A stretch of DNA of 64,000 bases from RZYX01 sp036654375 (GCA_036654375.1 JAVVSD010000002.1:62001-126000); one strand, 5' to 3'. Shown: positions 51,790 through 60,670, counted from the first letter of the stretch. Translations and numbers: made by a program. The notes: generated from the letters alone by a model not told the origin.

Positions 51790-51834
51790 ATCTAAAGTAA
51801 AATATTATTAAAGTCTATGTAAAATTTGTGTAAA
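51790..51834 (-). promoter_or_regulatory. PHO box (four 11-bp-spaced repeats) and -10 of nptA-phoP-phoR
   Basis: On the minus strand TTTACA, TTTACA, TTTAAT and TTTACT occur at exact 11-bp intervals (51834 down to 51796). Five bases later comes a TATATA (from 51790), so the repeats would cover about -56 to -18, the place of PhoP-activated sites in Bacillus. Confidence 0.78.
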
Positions 51835-51839
51835 AACTT

Positions 51840-51864
51840 AGACCAGATAAAAATAACCTGGTCT
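51840..51864 (-). terminator. terminator of the phosphatase/hydrogenase operon
   Basis: AGACCAG (minus 51858-51864) pairs with CTGGTCT (51840-51846), followed by AAGTTTTT, whose T-run overlaps the first PHO repeat. Confidence 0.85.
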
Positions 51865-51869
51865 GAGCT

Positions 51870-53045
51870 TTAAAAATATTTGATTCTTACTTTTTTTCCC
51901 ATGCTTTTTAAATTTTTTGTTAGCTTTTCGATGAGCTGCACTTTAATTGTGTGGTCAATAGGCTGATCTGGGTTTTGGTTTGCTGGATTTATAGCTTTAC
52001 CTACAAAGAAATTTATATCTGTAGAATCTTCAAAAAGCATACGTGCGATAAGTGATGCTCCATCCTTTTTATATGCCCACTCTTTAAATTTTTCATTGTC
52101 CTGAAGATAATTTTCAGAATAAAGCAATACTTTATTTATGGTTATTACTCCTTCAGTAACTAATTCAATGCCTCTAATTTTTGCCGTTGGAGGGATTTCG
52201 GGATCTAAACACAAAAGGTTTTCTGATATTTCTTCACCAAGGAATCTTGCAGCAATCTGTGAAGTTGTTCCGCCACATACTACATGAAGACCTTTTTTTG
52301 AAAAAAATTCAGTCATCATTTTTTCATCATCATCATAATTACTTGGTGGACCGAAAAGCAAGTTCAGTGCCTTTCTTTTTCTTATTTTAATCGTGCATAC
52401 AGTCGTGTCGTCACTTGGCTTTTCTCCATATAACTTATTACATTGGTCAAGCAATATTGTTGTCATTGTTTTTGCAGTAAAATCTTGTTCATACACAATT
52501 TGAAGGAAGTCAATAATATTATCTCTCTTCCAATTATAATTCAGTTCTGATTCAACTCCAGCGTGTAATGCCCCATCACTCATTGAAACAAGCATATCAT
52601 TTTCTTTTAAAACAATTTTAGAATATAATATTTTTTTATTTTCGATTGTCATTTCAACAATTGAATAATTAGAATTTTCACCGTCCCTAAGTAATATTAC
52701 TTTTGGGTTATCATATTGAATTATTTCTGCATTTACACTGTCAGTGATTTTGATAATTGTAAAAGTTGAATACGCTGTTTCTCCGTCTTTGCAAACGGGT
52801 AATGTTGATGCAATTGTATTAACGCAATCCTCAATAGGCATGGATTGTTCCATCATTGTAGAAATGATTTTTGCTGTCAGAGTTGAAAGTATATTGGCTT
52901 TTACGCCACTTCCCAACCCATCTGCAAGAACCATTATTATTGAGTTTTGATTGTTTTGTATCACATTAATATGGTCGCCACAAAGCTCTTCACCAAATTT
53001 TTTTAAACTATTGTGTCCTACATCGATGCAAAGATTATTCATCAA
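51870..53045 (-). CDS. SpoIIE-family PP2C protein phosphatase
   Basis: The 391-residue product has a PP2C/SpoIIE catalytic domain (about 1-225) with the metal motifs ADGLGSG, SMSDGALHAG and SDDTTVCTI. The C-terminal about 165 residues are an alpha/beta region without a motif I recognise (GPPSNYDDDEKMM, GGTTSQIAARFLG). The start is TTG 53045 or ATG 53042 behind GGAG, overlapping the hydrogenase-like gene by up to 11 bp. Coupled translation suggests that it is the output of that sensor. Confidence 0.85.
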   Translation of the reverse strand: MMNNLCIDVGHNSLKKFGEELCGDHINVIQNNQNSIIMVLADGLGSGVKANILSTLTAKIISTMMEQSMPIEDCVNTIASTLPVCKDGETAYSTFTIIKITDSVNAEIIQYDNPKVILLRDGENSNYSIVEMTIENKKILYSKIVLKENDMLVSMSDGALHAGVESELNYNWKRDNIIDFLQIVYEQDFTAKTMTTILLDQCNKLYGEKPSDDTTVCTIKIRKRKALNLLFGPPSNYDDDEKMMTEFFSKKGLHVVCGGTTSQIAARFLGEEISENLLCLDPEIPPTAKIRGIELVTEGVITINKVLLYSENYLQDNEKFKEWAYKKDGASLIARMLFEDSTDINFFVGKAINPANQNPDQPIDHTIKVQLIEKLTKNLKSMGKKVRIKYF

Positions 53046-54714
53046 TCAACGACTCCTTAAGGTTTGTAATTGCAATTTTTGTTTCTGCCGCTGTTTCACC
53101 TAAAAGAAGTGCAATTTCCTGCACAGCTCTCATTTGATTTTCAATAACATTATTTACTATATTTATCGTTTGCTTACTCATTTTATCTTTTTTTATTCTA
53201 ACAATTTCTTGCTCTGTAACATCTCGTAAAATACAGATAAGAAGCTTGTTACTTCTATCAAAGATAACTGATTGCTCGATATATTTGTCGCAATCAGGAA
53301 AATAAACCTTTTTATCCTTGACTTCCCGTCCTGTCTTTAAGACATCAAAGAATATTGTTGGGTCGAGTACTCTAATAATATGTTCTCCAATAACATTAAC
53401 ATCATTATCAATATTTAAAATTATGCGTGCAGATTTGTTAATTTGATGTATCTCAAAACCTTCGTTGACAACTATAATTCCATTTGGAGAATTTCTAATG
53501 ATATTTTCAGAAAATGACTCTGCTTTTTCCTTAAGATAAGGCAGGCACATTGTTAAGTCTGCTTTTCCTTTTAAAACTGCAATTGCCTTTTCGCGACAAC
53601 TATTATATCCACAAGTTCCGCAATTAAGTTCCTGTTCAGAATTATATTTACCAAGTTTATGTAATATTTCAGTTATCTGTTCTTCATCTGGTGGATAAGA
53701 TGCAATATTAAGTGGCTTAATTATCTTGTCAAATCCAAAATTTGAAGGTAATTTAATATCAAAATCATTGGCACTCGAATAATTTTTTACGAGTAAATAG
53801 TCACGCACAGGTGAAGCGTGAGCTTTTTTCATTACAGGCCCACCAAGACAGCTTCCACTACAACTTGACATTTCTATAAAAGTGTTTGAAATGCCACCTC
53901 TAATTATGTCTTCCAATGCAGACATACAATTAGATACTCCATCTATGATAATATAATCAAAATCCGGGTTGGTACAATCCATGGTATTTAAAATACCACC
54001 GTTTGTTGGAAACATTCTTGTTTTACCGCTGTCTAAATTATCATCCTCAACATCTTCGAGTTTTATTCCTTCCATAAAAAGCCACTCCGAAAGCTCTTCA
54101 AAAGTCAATACACAATCAACAGTTTCCGGAGATTCGTCCGCTTCTGCTTTTTTGGATATACATGGCCCAATAAAAACAGTTTTAGCATTAATATTATTAC
54201 TTTTTATAAGAGAACAATGTGCCTGCATAGGCGACATAACTTTGGCAAGATAGTCTAAAGCTTCTGGGTAGTATTTTTGAATTAGCATATTAACAGATGG
54301 GCAACATGATGAAATTATGATGTTATGCTCTCCACTATTAATCATCTCTGCATATTTGTTTTTAACAATTGTTGCACCAATTGCAGTTTCTTGCACATCA
54401 TGAAATCCAAGTTGAAGCAATGCTTTCTTAAGCGATGAAATTGTTTTACCATCATAGTTTGCAACAAATGATGGTGCAAGGCTTGCATATACCTCATAAC
54501 CGTCTTCTATGAGCTTTTTAGCAACCCCAATATCATTCCTTATTTCATTTGCATTTTGAGGACAGTAAATAAAGCATTGACCGCAAAGTATACAATCTTT
54601 ATAATTAATATTTGCATGGCCAGAAGAAAATCTGATTGATTTTACAGGACAATATCTAATACACTTATAACAATTTTTGCAATTTGTCTTTTTTACTTTC
54701 AAACACTCATTCAT
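53035..54714 (-). CDS. sensory [FeFe]-hydrogenase-like protein with PAS domain
   Basis: A 559-residue product from ATG 54714 (behind AGAGGT). Order: two [4Fe-4S] ferredoxin motifs (CKNCYKCIRYCP, CILCGQCFIYCP), an H-cluster domain with all four ligand Cys in SSCCPS, GPCISKK and SCSGSCLGGP, a CGTCGYNSCREKA Fe4S4 motif, a PAS domain (about 410-520) and a C-terminal helix. No membrane part, no quinone or NAD module. This is the layout of putative H2/redox-sensing hydrogenases found beside PP2C phosphatases in Clostridia. Confidence 0.86.
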   Translation of the reverse strand: MNECLKVKKTNCKNCYKCIRYCPVKSIRFSSGHANINYKDCILCGQCFIYCPQNANEIRNDIGVAKKLIEDGYEVYASLAPSFVANYDGKTISSLKKALLQLGFHDVQETAIGATIVKNKYAEMINSGEHNIIISSCCPSVNMLIQKYYPEALDYLAKVMSPMQAHCSLIKSNNINAKTVFIGPCISKKAEADESPETVDCVLTFEELSEWLFMEGIKLEDVEDDNLDSGKTRMFPTNGGILNTMDCTNPDFDYIIIDGVSNCMSALEDIIRGGISNTFIEMSSCSGSCLGGPVMKKAHASPVRDYLLVKNYSSANDFDIKLPSNFGFDKIIKPLNIASYPPDEEQITEILHKLGKYNSEQELNCGTCGYNSCREKAIAVLKGKADLTMCLPYLKEKAESFSENIIRNSPNGIIVVNEGFEIHQINKSARIILNIDNDVNVIGEHIIRVLDPTIFFDVLKTGREVKDKKVYFPDCDKYIEQSVIFDRSNKLLICILRDVTEQEIVRIKKDKMSKQTINIVNNVIENQMRAVQEIALLLGETAAETKIAITNLKESLIDE

Positions 54715-54862
54715 TTGATTTACCTCTTTTAACATAAGTTATCAGGAGTTCTTAAAATCATTCTTGTTATTTCATATAGCTGTTAATATAATAACAACAC
54801 TTTACTTAATTATATCATATATTGCAATTTTTTAATACAATAATTACAATTACTGTAAATAA

Positions 54863-54902
54863 AAAACACCAGATAAGATAACGCTCCTGTCTGATGTTTT
54901 TT
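54863..54902 (-). terminator. terminator of the FAD dehydrogenase gene
   Basis: ACATCAGA/TCTGGTGT arms around a long loop, followed on the minus strand by TTTTTTA. Confidence 0.78.
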
Positions 54903-54939
54903 CTAATTAATTTGATTATTTAGTTGAATTAAGAATTAT

Positions 54940-56337
54940 TTAATCTCCGTTTAAAAGGTTGCGTCCCATAAGCACTCCCATAACTGATGCCATCATAAGA
55001 CCTCTGGTCCAGCCACTTGAATCGCCAAGACAGCTTAAACATTCAACATTTGTGTTGAATTTGTTATCCATTTTAACTCGATTACTGTAAAATTTTAGTT
55101 CAGGTGAATACAGCAGTGTTTCTATAGATGCAAATCCAGGCACAACATGGTCAACAGCCTGAATGAAGTTTATTATATTTATCATGGCTCTGTAAGGCAT
55201 TGCAGCTGTTATATCGCCTGCAACAGCATCTGGAAGAGTTGGCTTAATATTTGACTGCTCAAGCTCTTTTTGCCATGTCCTTTTTCCATCAAGAATATCT
55301 CCAAATCGCTGAACAAGGATATGACCTGCTCCAAGCATATTTGTAAGTTCACCAATTTTTTGAGCATACTCAATAGGCTGATTAAACGGCTCATTAAAAT
55401 TATGTGAGCAAAGAATAGCAAGGTTAGTATTGCTTGACTTCAAATCCTTAAACGAATGTCCGTTTACAACTGCAAGGTCATTGTCGTAGTTTTCTTGGCT
55501 TACAAATCCACCAGGATTTTGGCAAAATGTTCTTACTTTATTTTTAAAAGGCTTTGGATATCCAATAAGCTTGGACTCATAAAGAACATTGTTTACCTTT
55601 TCCATAACCTCGTTACGAACCTCGACTCTAACTCCAATGTCAACTGTTCCTGGTTCATGTGCTATATGGTGTTCTTCACATATCTTTTCAAGCCAGTCTG
55701 CTCCTCTTCTTCCTGTTGCAACGACTGTGTTCTTCGCAATAATCTCGAAGGATTCTGTTCCATTTGTAATATTTACTCCAAGACATTTATTGTCCTTCAT
55801 AATCAAACTTGTACATTCAAATCCAAACATGATTTCAACGCCATTTTTAAGCAAATACTTTTCAATAGCAAAGTAAATCTCCTGTGCCTTCTCCGTTCCA
55901 AGATGCCTGATTGGACAATCAACAAGTTTAAGTCCCGCCTGAATGGCTCGCTTTCTGATTTCTTTTACTTCTTCAATGTTGCTAACGCCTTCAATATGCT
56001 CATCTGCACCAAATTCAAGATAAATACCATCTGTGTATTCAATGATTTCCTGTGCAAGTTCATCGCCAATGAGCTGTGGTAAATCTCCTCCAACATCACT
56101 GCTCAAGGAAAGTTTACCGTCAGAAAAGGCTCCTGCTCCTGAAAATCCAGTTGTTATATGACAATATGGTTTGCAATTTATACAATTTTTCGTTTTACTT
56201 TTGGGGCATTTTCTGTCTTCGATTGCTCTGCCTTTTTCAACAATCAAAATCTTTTTTTTGCTACCATTTCTAATAAGTTCTAAAGCAGTAAATATTCCCG
56301 CAGGACCTGCCCCAACTATTACGATGTCTTTATTCAC
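54940..56337 (-). CDS. NAD(P)/FAD-dependent dehydrogenase (COG2509 type)
   Basis: The 465-residue product starts at GTG 56337 (eight bases after GGAGG) and opens with the FAD motif IVIVGAGPAGIFTALEL. A four-Cys insert (CPKSKTKNCINCKPYC) and GFSGAGAFSDGKLSLS follow, then VVATGRRGADWLE and a C-terminal GDSSGWTRGLMMASVMG. This matches uncharacterised COG2509 FAD-dependent dehydrogenases; the substrate is unknown. It is preceded by a guanine-class riboswitch, which hints at a link to purine metabolism. Confidence 0.87.
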   Translation of the reverse strand: MNKDIVIVGAGPAGIFTALELIRNGSKKKILIVEKGRAIEDRKCPKSKTKNCINCKPYCHITTGFSGAGAFSDGKLSLSSDVGGDLPQLIGDELAQEIIEYTDGIYLEFGADEHIEGVSNIEEVKEIRKRAIQAGLKLVDCPIRHLGTEKAQEIYFAIEKYLLKNGVEIMFGFECTSLIMKDNKCLGVNITNGTESFEIIAKNTVVATGRRGADWLEKICEEHHIAHEPGTVDIGVRVEVRNEVMEKVNNVLYESKLIGYPKPFKNKVRTFCQNPGGFVSQENYDNDLAVVNGHSFKDLKSSNTNLAILCSHNFNEPFNQPIEYAQKIGELTNMLGAGHILVQRFGDILDGKRTWQKELEQSNIKPTLPDAVAGDITAAMPYRAMINIINFIQAVDHVVPGFASIETLLYSPELKFYSNRVKMDNKFNTNVECLSCLGDSSGWTRGLMMASVMGVLMGRNLLNGD

Positions 56338-56361
56338 AAAAAATTCCTCCATATTTGTGGC

Positions 56362-56414
56362 AAAAAAATAACCACCTAATTTTGACTTCAATTATCCCGC
56401 CAAAATGCAGGTTA
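56362..56414 (-). terminator. riboswitch-controlled terminator before the FAD dehydrogenase
   Basis: Minus-strand TAACC (56410-56414) and ATTTTG (56401-56406) pair with GGTTA (56369-56373) and CAAAAT (56379-56384), followed by seven T. The 5' arm shares four bases with the aptamer P1 helix. Confidence 0.75.
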
Positions 56415-56480
56415 ATTATAGTCAACTGTTAAGGCAGTTGGTAGAAACATTCAACCATATAATGAATTTATATAATTAAC
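56411..56480 (-). promoter_or_regulatory. purine riboswitch, guanine class
   Basis: On the minus strand: P1 GTTAATTATA/TATAATTAAC (56471-56480 and 56411-56420), P2 ATTCA/TGAAT with loop TTATATGG, the invariant GTTTCTACC, P3 AACTG/CAGTT with loop CCTTAA, then GACTAT. The C in GACTAT is the specificity base for guanine (U would mean adenine). All conserved positions match. Downstream is a FAD dehydrogenase, not a usual purine gene. Confidence 0.92.
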
Positions 56481-56490
56481 TATATTATTT

Positions 56491-56519
56491 ATAATACATT
56501 ATTGGGCTTAAAAAGTCAA
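56491..56519 (-). promoter_or_regulatory. promoter of the riboswitch/FAD dehydrogenase transcript
   Basis: On the minus strand TTGACT (56514-56519) and TATTAT (56491-56496) with 17 bp between; start expected just before P1. Confidence 0.75.
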
Positions 56520-56599
56520 ACGAGAATATCATTCATTTTTTCTGACTATTATTTATTTTAAAAATAAGCTGTAAATTAATTAATCCATATTTTATAAAT

Positions 56600-56654
56600 A
56601 TATTGTCCTGAACAAATTCAAAAGATTGATTTTCTTTATTGTTCAGGGCAATAT
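56600..56654 (-). terminator. long hairpin after spoVM
   Basis: Arms 56600-56615 and 56639-56654 pair over 16 nt with one mismatch (core CCTGAACAA/TTGTTCAGG) around a 23-nt loop. The tail is AT-rich without a clean T-run; probable end of the fmt-to-spoVM operon. Confidence 0.6.
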
Positions 56655-56685
56655 ATCGCTTTAAATTATTAATTTTTATGTATCT

Positions 56686-56769
56686 TTAATCTTCCTGCTT
56701 TTTAATTCCAAAAATCAATTTTAATAATCCTCTGATAACCTTGGGACTTCTGACAACAACAATTTTCAT
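56686..56769 (-). CDS. spoVM: stage V sporulation protein M
   Basis: A 27-residue amphipathic peptide, MKIVVVRSPKVIRGLLKLIF followed by GIKKQED. SpoVM marks the curved outer forespore membrane and recruits the coat ATPase SpoIVA. The pattern of basic, Pro-containing start and a Leu/Ile-rich amphipathic helix fits clostridial SpoVM. The ATG 56769 follows GGAGG by seven bases. Its place after prkC-rsgA is the usual one in Clostridia. Confidence 0.88.
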   Translation of the reverse strand: MKIVVVRSPKVIRGLLKLIFGIKKQED

Positions 56770-56862
56770 ACGATATCCTCCCAATTCTTAAGCTTTAAGC
56801 TCTTAAGTTAATACATTATACTCTTTTATAAAAAAAGTGTGAAAAATAAAAAAAGAGAGCTT

Positions 56863-57741
56863 TTAAAGCTCCCAATCTTTTATATTTTTGGCTTCTTCGT
56901 ATAAAGTCTTATAGCTATTGTGTCTGGACACACTTATTCCGCCATTATTTACAGCTTCAATAATCCGACACCCTTTATCATTAATATGTGCACACGACGA
57001 GAATTTGCAAGTGCCGATATATTGTGAAAATTCAGGAAAGCAGTATTGTAAATCGTCTTTTCTTATAACTTCATTTCTCTCAATTTCAAGAGATGAAAAT
57101 CCAGGAGTATCGGCAACATAACCACCCTGAACTTTAAATAGTTCTGATTGCCTTGTTGTGTGCCTTCCTCTGCCAAGCTTTTCACTTATTTCACCTGTTG
57201 AAAGACAAAGCCGTTTGTCGATGCAATTAAGCAGAGTTGATTTACCAACCCCAGAATTACCTGTAAAAGCACTTATTTTACCGTTTAATAAGCTTTTAAG
57301 CTCTTCAACGCCTTCGCCTGTTTTGCCAGATGCAGAAATAGTCTTGAAACCTGCCTTAGTATAAATCTCAAAAAGTTCGTCAACATTTTGCAAATCAGAT
57401 TTATTGAGAACAATTATTGGCTCAATATCTCTGCTACAGGCAATAGTTGTAAGCTTGTCTATTATAAGTGTGCTTGGGTTTGGCTCACAAGATGAAGCAA
57501 CAATTATCAACTGGTCAAGATTAGCTATTGGAGGTCTTTTTAAATAGTTTCTGCGTTCTTTGATAACATCAATTATATTTTCTGCACTTTCGTTTACCGA
57601 AATTTGAACATAATCACCCACAAGAGGTGTTATTTTGTCTTTTCTAAAGACACCTCTTGCCTTACATTCATAAATCTCAGTGGCGGTTTCCACATAGTAG
57701 AAACCGCCAATTCCTTTAATAATAAGTCCACTGAGTTGCAT
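56863..57741 (-). CDS. rsgA: ribosome small-subunit-dependent GTPase A
   Basis: RsgA helps mature the 30S subunit. The 292-residue product has an N-terminal OB fold, a circularly permuted GTPase domain (NKSDL before GNSGVGKSTLLN, DTPGFSSLE) and a C-terminal zinc motif CKFSSCAHINDKGC. Lies 14 bp after prkC, as in other Firmicutes. Confidence 0.95.
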   Translation of the reverse strand: MQLSGLIIKGIGGFYYVETATEIYECKARGVFRKDKITPLVGDYVQISVNESAENIIDVIKERRNYLKRPPIANLDQLIIVASSCEPNPSTLIIDKLTTIACSRDIEPIIVLNKSDLQNVDELFEIYTKAGFKTISASGKTGEGVEELKSLLNGKISAFTGNSGVGKSTLLNCIDKRLCLSTGEISEKLGRGRHTTRQSELFKVQGGYVADTPGFSSLEIERNEVIRKDDLQYCFPEFSQYIGTCKFSSCAHINDKGCRIIEAVNNGGISVSRHNSYKTLYEEAKNIKDWEL

Positions 57742-57755
57742 AATTTAAGCCTCGA

Positions 57756-59909
57756 TTAGATAAACGACTTTCCAATATAAACCTTAATGTTATCAGTTGT
57801 TTTTGCTTTTCCTGATGACGGAGCTGTTCTTGTGACTTTTCCAACATTTGAGCTGGTTGAAACTTCTTCAAAGACTGAAACATTTCCAAAGCCTGCATTA
57901 TTGAGCGTATCAATCGCCTGTTGCTGTGTCATACCAACAACATTTGGAATCTCCTTTGATACAGCGTAAGCATATGTCTTCTCGCTTTGAACTGCTGGTG
58001 GATTTTTTGTAAAGTCAATATTACATTCATAAACTTTATTAGAGTCAACTGACGCAACAAAACTATTTGATGCACCTGTTCCCTCAACAGTTATTGAATA
58101 AGCTTTTCCGTCTAACAATACATTCACATTTTTTACAAGCTCGCTGTTTAAATATATCTTAAGATTACCATTGGCACCAGAATCATTAGGCAAAGTGAAT
58201 CTAACGCTTGCCTTTCCAACAGTTGGCGTACCAGAACTAATTACAAGATTTATTTTTGTACCTTTAGCTGCTTTTTGAGGATTATCGATGCTTTGGCTTA
58301 TTACAACGCCCTTTGGTCGATTGCTGTCCTCTGTCTTAATATCTCCGACTTTAAGTTCAGCACTGGTAATAAATGTCTTAGCATCATTGATATTCATATC
58401 AACAACATTTGGAACTGTTACTTCATCTCCATTTACATCTGTAGAAACATAAATTGTTATTGTTGAAGATACATCAGCCTTTTTGCCTTCGGCTGGGTCA
58501 CTTTTAATGACAGTTCCCTTATCAAGCTCATCATCATACTGCTCAATAATTTCAACTTTTGTAAAGCCCTGTGCACTTAGCATTGCCTTGGCAGTGCCAA
58601 TCTCTATACCATAAATTTTGGGAATTTTCTTTGTCGTCCCTTCTGAAACAACTTCGAGTTTAATTTTTGTGCCTTTCTTGACCTTAGCGTTTGCATTTGG
58701 AGTCTGCTTTGAAACCTGACCAGACTTATAGCTTGTGCTGCTTACATTAGTAACCACAAATTCAAAATCCTTATATTCAGGATTGTTTCTTATGTCATCT
58801 TCATAGGACATACCAACAAATTTTGGAACCGTTATTTTTTCACTTTTAAAGACATCTGTAAAGAAATATAAAAATCCCATTACGAGCAAAAGAACAACGA
58901 GAAGTGCTGAAAGGACACCGATAAGAACAGGCAAGGTCTTGTTACGCTCTTCACCGTCATCTTCGTCCTCATCATGCTCATCATCTATGGCTAAAGAACT
59001 TGACATAGCAGTCTGTATTGGTTTGCTTAAAAACTTTGTCGGCTCTGTGTCAACAAAATATGTGTAGTCAAATTTAATTGCTGGATTGCGTTTGAACTCA
59101 TCAAGGTCAAGCAACATTTCTGCAGCTGACTGATAGCGTTCCTTTGGATTTTTTTGCATTGCTCTCATGGTTATTTGTTCAAGGCCAAGAGGAATGCTTG
59201 GATTTATTTCTCTGGGCTTTTTCGCATCTGCTTGAAGCTGCATTATTGCAACTGATACAGCACTATCAGACTGGAATGGAAGCTCGCCAGTCGTCATTTC
59301 ATACAGTACAACACCAACAGAATAAATATCTGCCTTGTCATCTGTTATTTCTCCCCTCGCTTGTTCGGGGCTTATATAGTGAACAGAGCCAATTGCACTC
59401 TCTGTCATTGTTCTTGTTTCACTTCTGCTAAAGCGAGCAATACCAAAATCTGTTACTTTAATATTTCCATTTTGAAGCAACATTATATTTTGAGGTTTTA
59501 CATCTCTGTGAACAATGCCTTTATCATGTGCGTGCTGAAGTGCGCGCAAAATTTGTGTTGCAAAATGCACTGCTTCTTTCCAGTTGATTACTTTTTGTTG
59601 CTCAATATACTCTTTAAGAGTTATTCCCTCAATGTACTCCATAACAATATACTGCAGCCTATCGCCAAAACTAACATCATAGACCTTTACAATATTAGGA
59701 TGTGAAAGAACAGCAATCGCTTTTGATTCATTTTTAAATCTTCTTCTGAACTCCTCGTTTGCAAGAAATTCTTCTTTTAAAATTTTAACAGCTACTATAC
59801 GGTCGTCAATATTATCATAGGCCTTATAGACAACAGCCATTCCGCCTACTCCGATAATCTCCCTTATTTCATAACGACCATCAAGTCTTTTTCCAACATA
59901 ACTATCCAT
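57756..59909 (-). CDS. prkC: PASTA-domain Ser/Thr protein kinase
   Basis: A membrane kinase sensing muropeptide or lipid II. The 717-residue product has a Hanks kinase domain (GVGGMAVVYKA, AVKIL, HRDVKPQN, DFGIARF), a transmembrane helix (about 333-355), three PASTA repeats (about 360-560), a 91-residue Ser/Asn-rich beta domain and a fourth PASTA (about 652-717). ATG 59909, eight bases after GGAGAG, is preferred to GTG 59918. An Ig-like domain normally comes last in PrkC; here a PASTA follows it. Confidence 0.95.
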   Translation of the reverse strand: MDSYVGKRLDGRYEIREIIGVGGMAVVYKAYDNIDDRIVAVKILKEEFLANEEFRRRFKNESKAIAVLSHPNIVKVYDVSFGDRLQYIVMEYIEGITLKEYIEQQKVINWKEAVHFATQILRALQHAHDKGIVHRDVKPQNIMLLQNGNIKVTDFGIARFSRSETRTMTESAIGSVHYISPEQARGEITDDKADIYSVGVVLYEMTTGELPFQSDSAVSVAIMQLQADAKKPREINPSIPLGLEQITMRAMQKNPKERYQSAAEMLLDLDEFKRNPAIKFDYTYFVDTEPTKFLSKPIQTAMSSSLAIDDEHDEDEDDGEERNKTLPVLIGVLSALLVVLLLVMGFLYFFTDVFKSEKITVPKFVGMSYEDDIRNNPEYKDFEFVVTNVSSTSYKSGQVSKQTPNANAKVKKGTKIKLEVVSEGTTKKIPKIYGIEIGTAKAMLSAQGFTKVEIIEQYDDELDKGTVIKSDPAEGKKADVSSTITIYVSTDVNGDEVTVPNVVDMNINDAKTFITSAELKVGDIKTEDSNRPKGVVISQSIDNPQKAAKGTKINLVISSGTPTVGKASVRFTLPNDSGANGNLKIYLNSELVKNVNVLLDGKAYSITVEGTGASNSFVASVDSNKVYECNIDFTKNPPAVQSEKTYAYAVSKEIPNVVGMTQQQAIDTLNNAGFGNVSVFEEVSTSSNVGKVTRTAPSSGKAKTTDNIKVYIGKSFI

Positions 59910-59941
59910 AAAATACACTCTCCATTCTTTTCCGAAGGATG

Positions 59942-60670
59942 TTAATAAGCAACTACAACGACGGTAATATTATCTCCGCCACCATTTTTATTTGCAAGCT
60001 CAACAAGTGTGTCGGCAAATTCATAATATTTACCACTACTTGTTACATTGTATATGTCATCGACCTCAACATAATTTGTGAGACCGTCGGTGCATATAAG
60101 CAAAACTTCATCATTATCCATGGACTCTTCACTAAAATCGACTCTTATATCGTCGTCTACGCCAAGAGCGCGGGTAATTAAATTTTTTCTTGGATGTACT
60201 TTTGCTTCGGCAGGTGTAAGTTCACCTGTTTCTACCATTGCCTGTACAACTGAATGATCCTTTGTAATCTGCGTTATCCCATTATGTGAAATTAAATATG
60301 CTCTACTATCACCAGCATGAGCAACGCAAACTGTGTTTTTTGTTACGATTGCCGCAACAACTGTTGTTCCCATGCCCTTTAATTCTTCGTTTGCACGAGA
60401 CATATCAAATATACTCAAATTTGCATTTTGAATTGCTGCTGTCAAAATATTCCTTATCGATAATGTACTCATTCCATCTCTATAACCAGAAGTTATTTGC
60501 TCAGAAATCATTTTTACGGCAGTTGAGCTTGCAATATTTCCCCCAGCATTTCCACCCATACCATCACAAACAACAGCCCAGGCAACACCATTTGGTAATT
60601 CACCTGCTGCATATGAATCCTGATTTGAGCTTCTAACTTTGCCGATATCAGTTTTTGCAACTATTTTCAA
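59942..60670 (-). CDS. stp: PP2C-type Ser/Thr phosphatase (Stp/PrpC)
   Basis: Counteracts PrkC. The 242-residue product has PP2C motifs TDIGKVRSSNQDS, VCDGMGGNAGG, AHAGDSRAYL, CTDGLTNYV and GGGDNITVVV. The start is TTG 60670, seven bases after AGGAGGG, inside the rlmN 3' end; the longer reading to 60724 lacks an RBS. Forms the conserved rlmN-stp-prkC-rsgA order. Confidence 0.93.
   Translation of the reverse strand: MKIVAKTDIGKVRSSNQDSYAAGELPNGVAWAVVCDGMGGNAGGNIASSTAVKMISEQITSGYRDGMSTLSIRNILTAAIQNANLSIFDMSRANEELKGMGTTVVAAIVTKNTVCVAHAGDSRAYLISHNGITQITKDHSVVQAMVETGELTPAEAKVHPRKNLITRALGVDDDIRVDFSEESMDNDEVLLICTDGLTNYVEVDDIYNVTSSGKYYEFADTLVELANKNGGGDNITVVVVAY

Noticed and set aside
55456..56082. 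Long plus-strand frame (208 codons)
   Set aside because: It lies wholly antisense to the FAD dehydrogenase, has no RBS and has a Cys/Phe/Asn-rich composition typical of a shadow frame.
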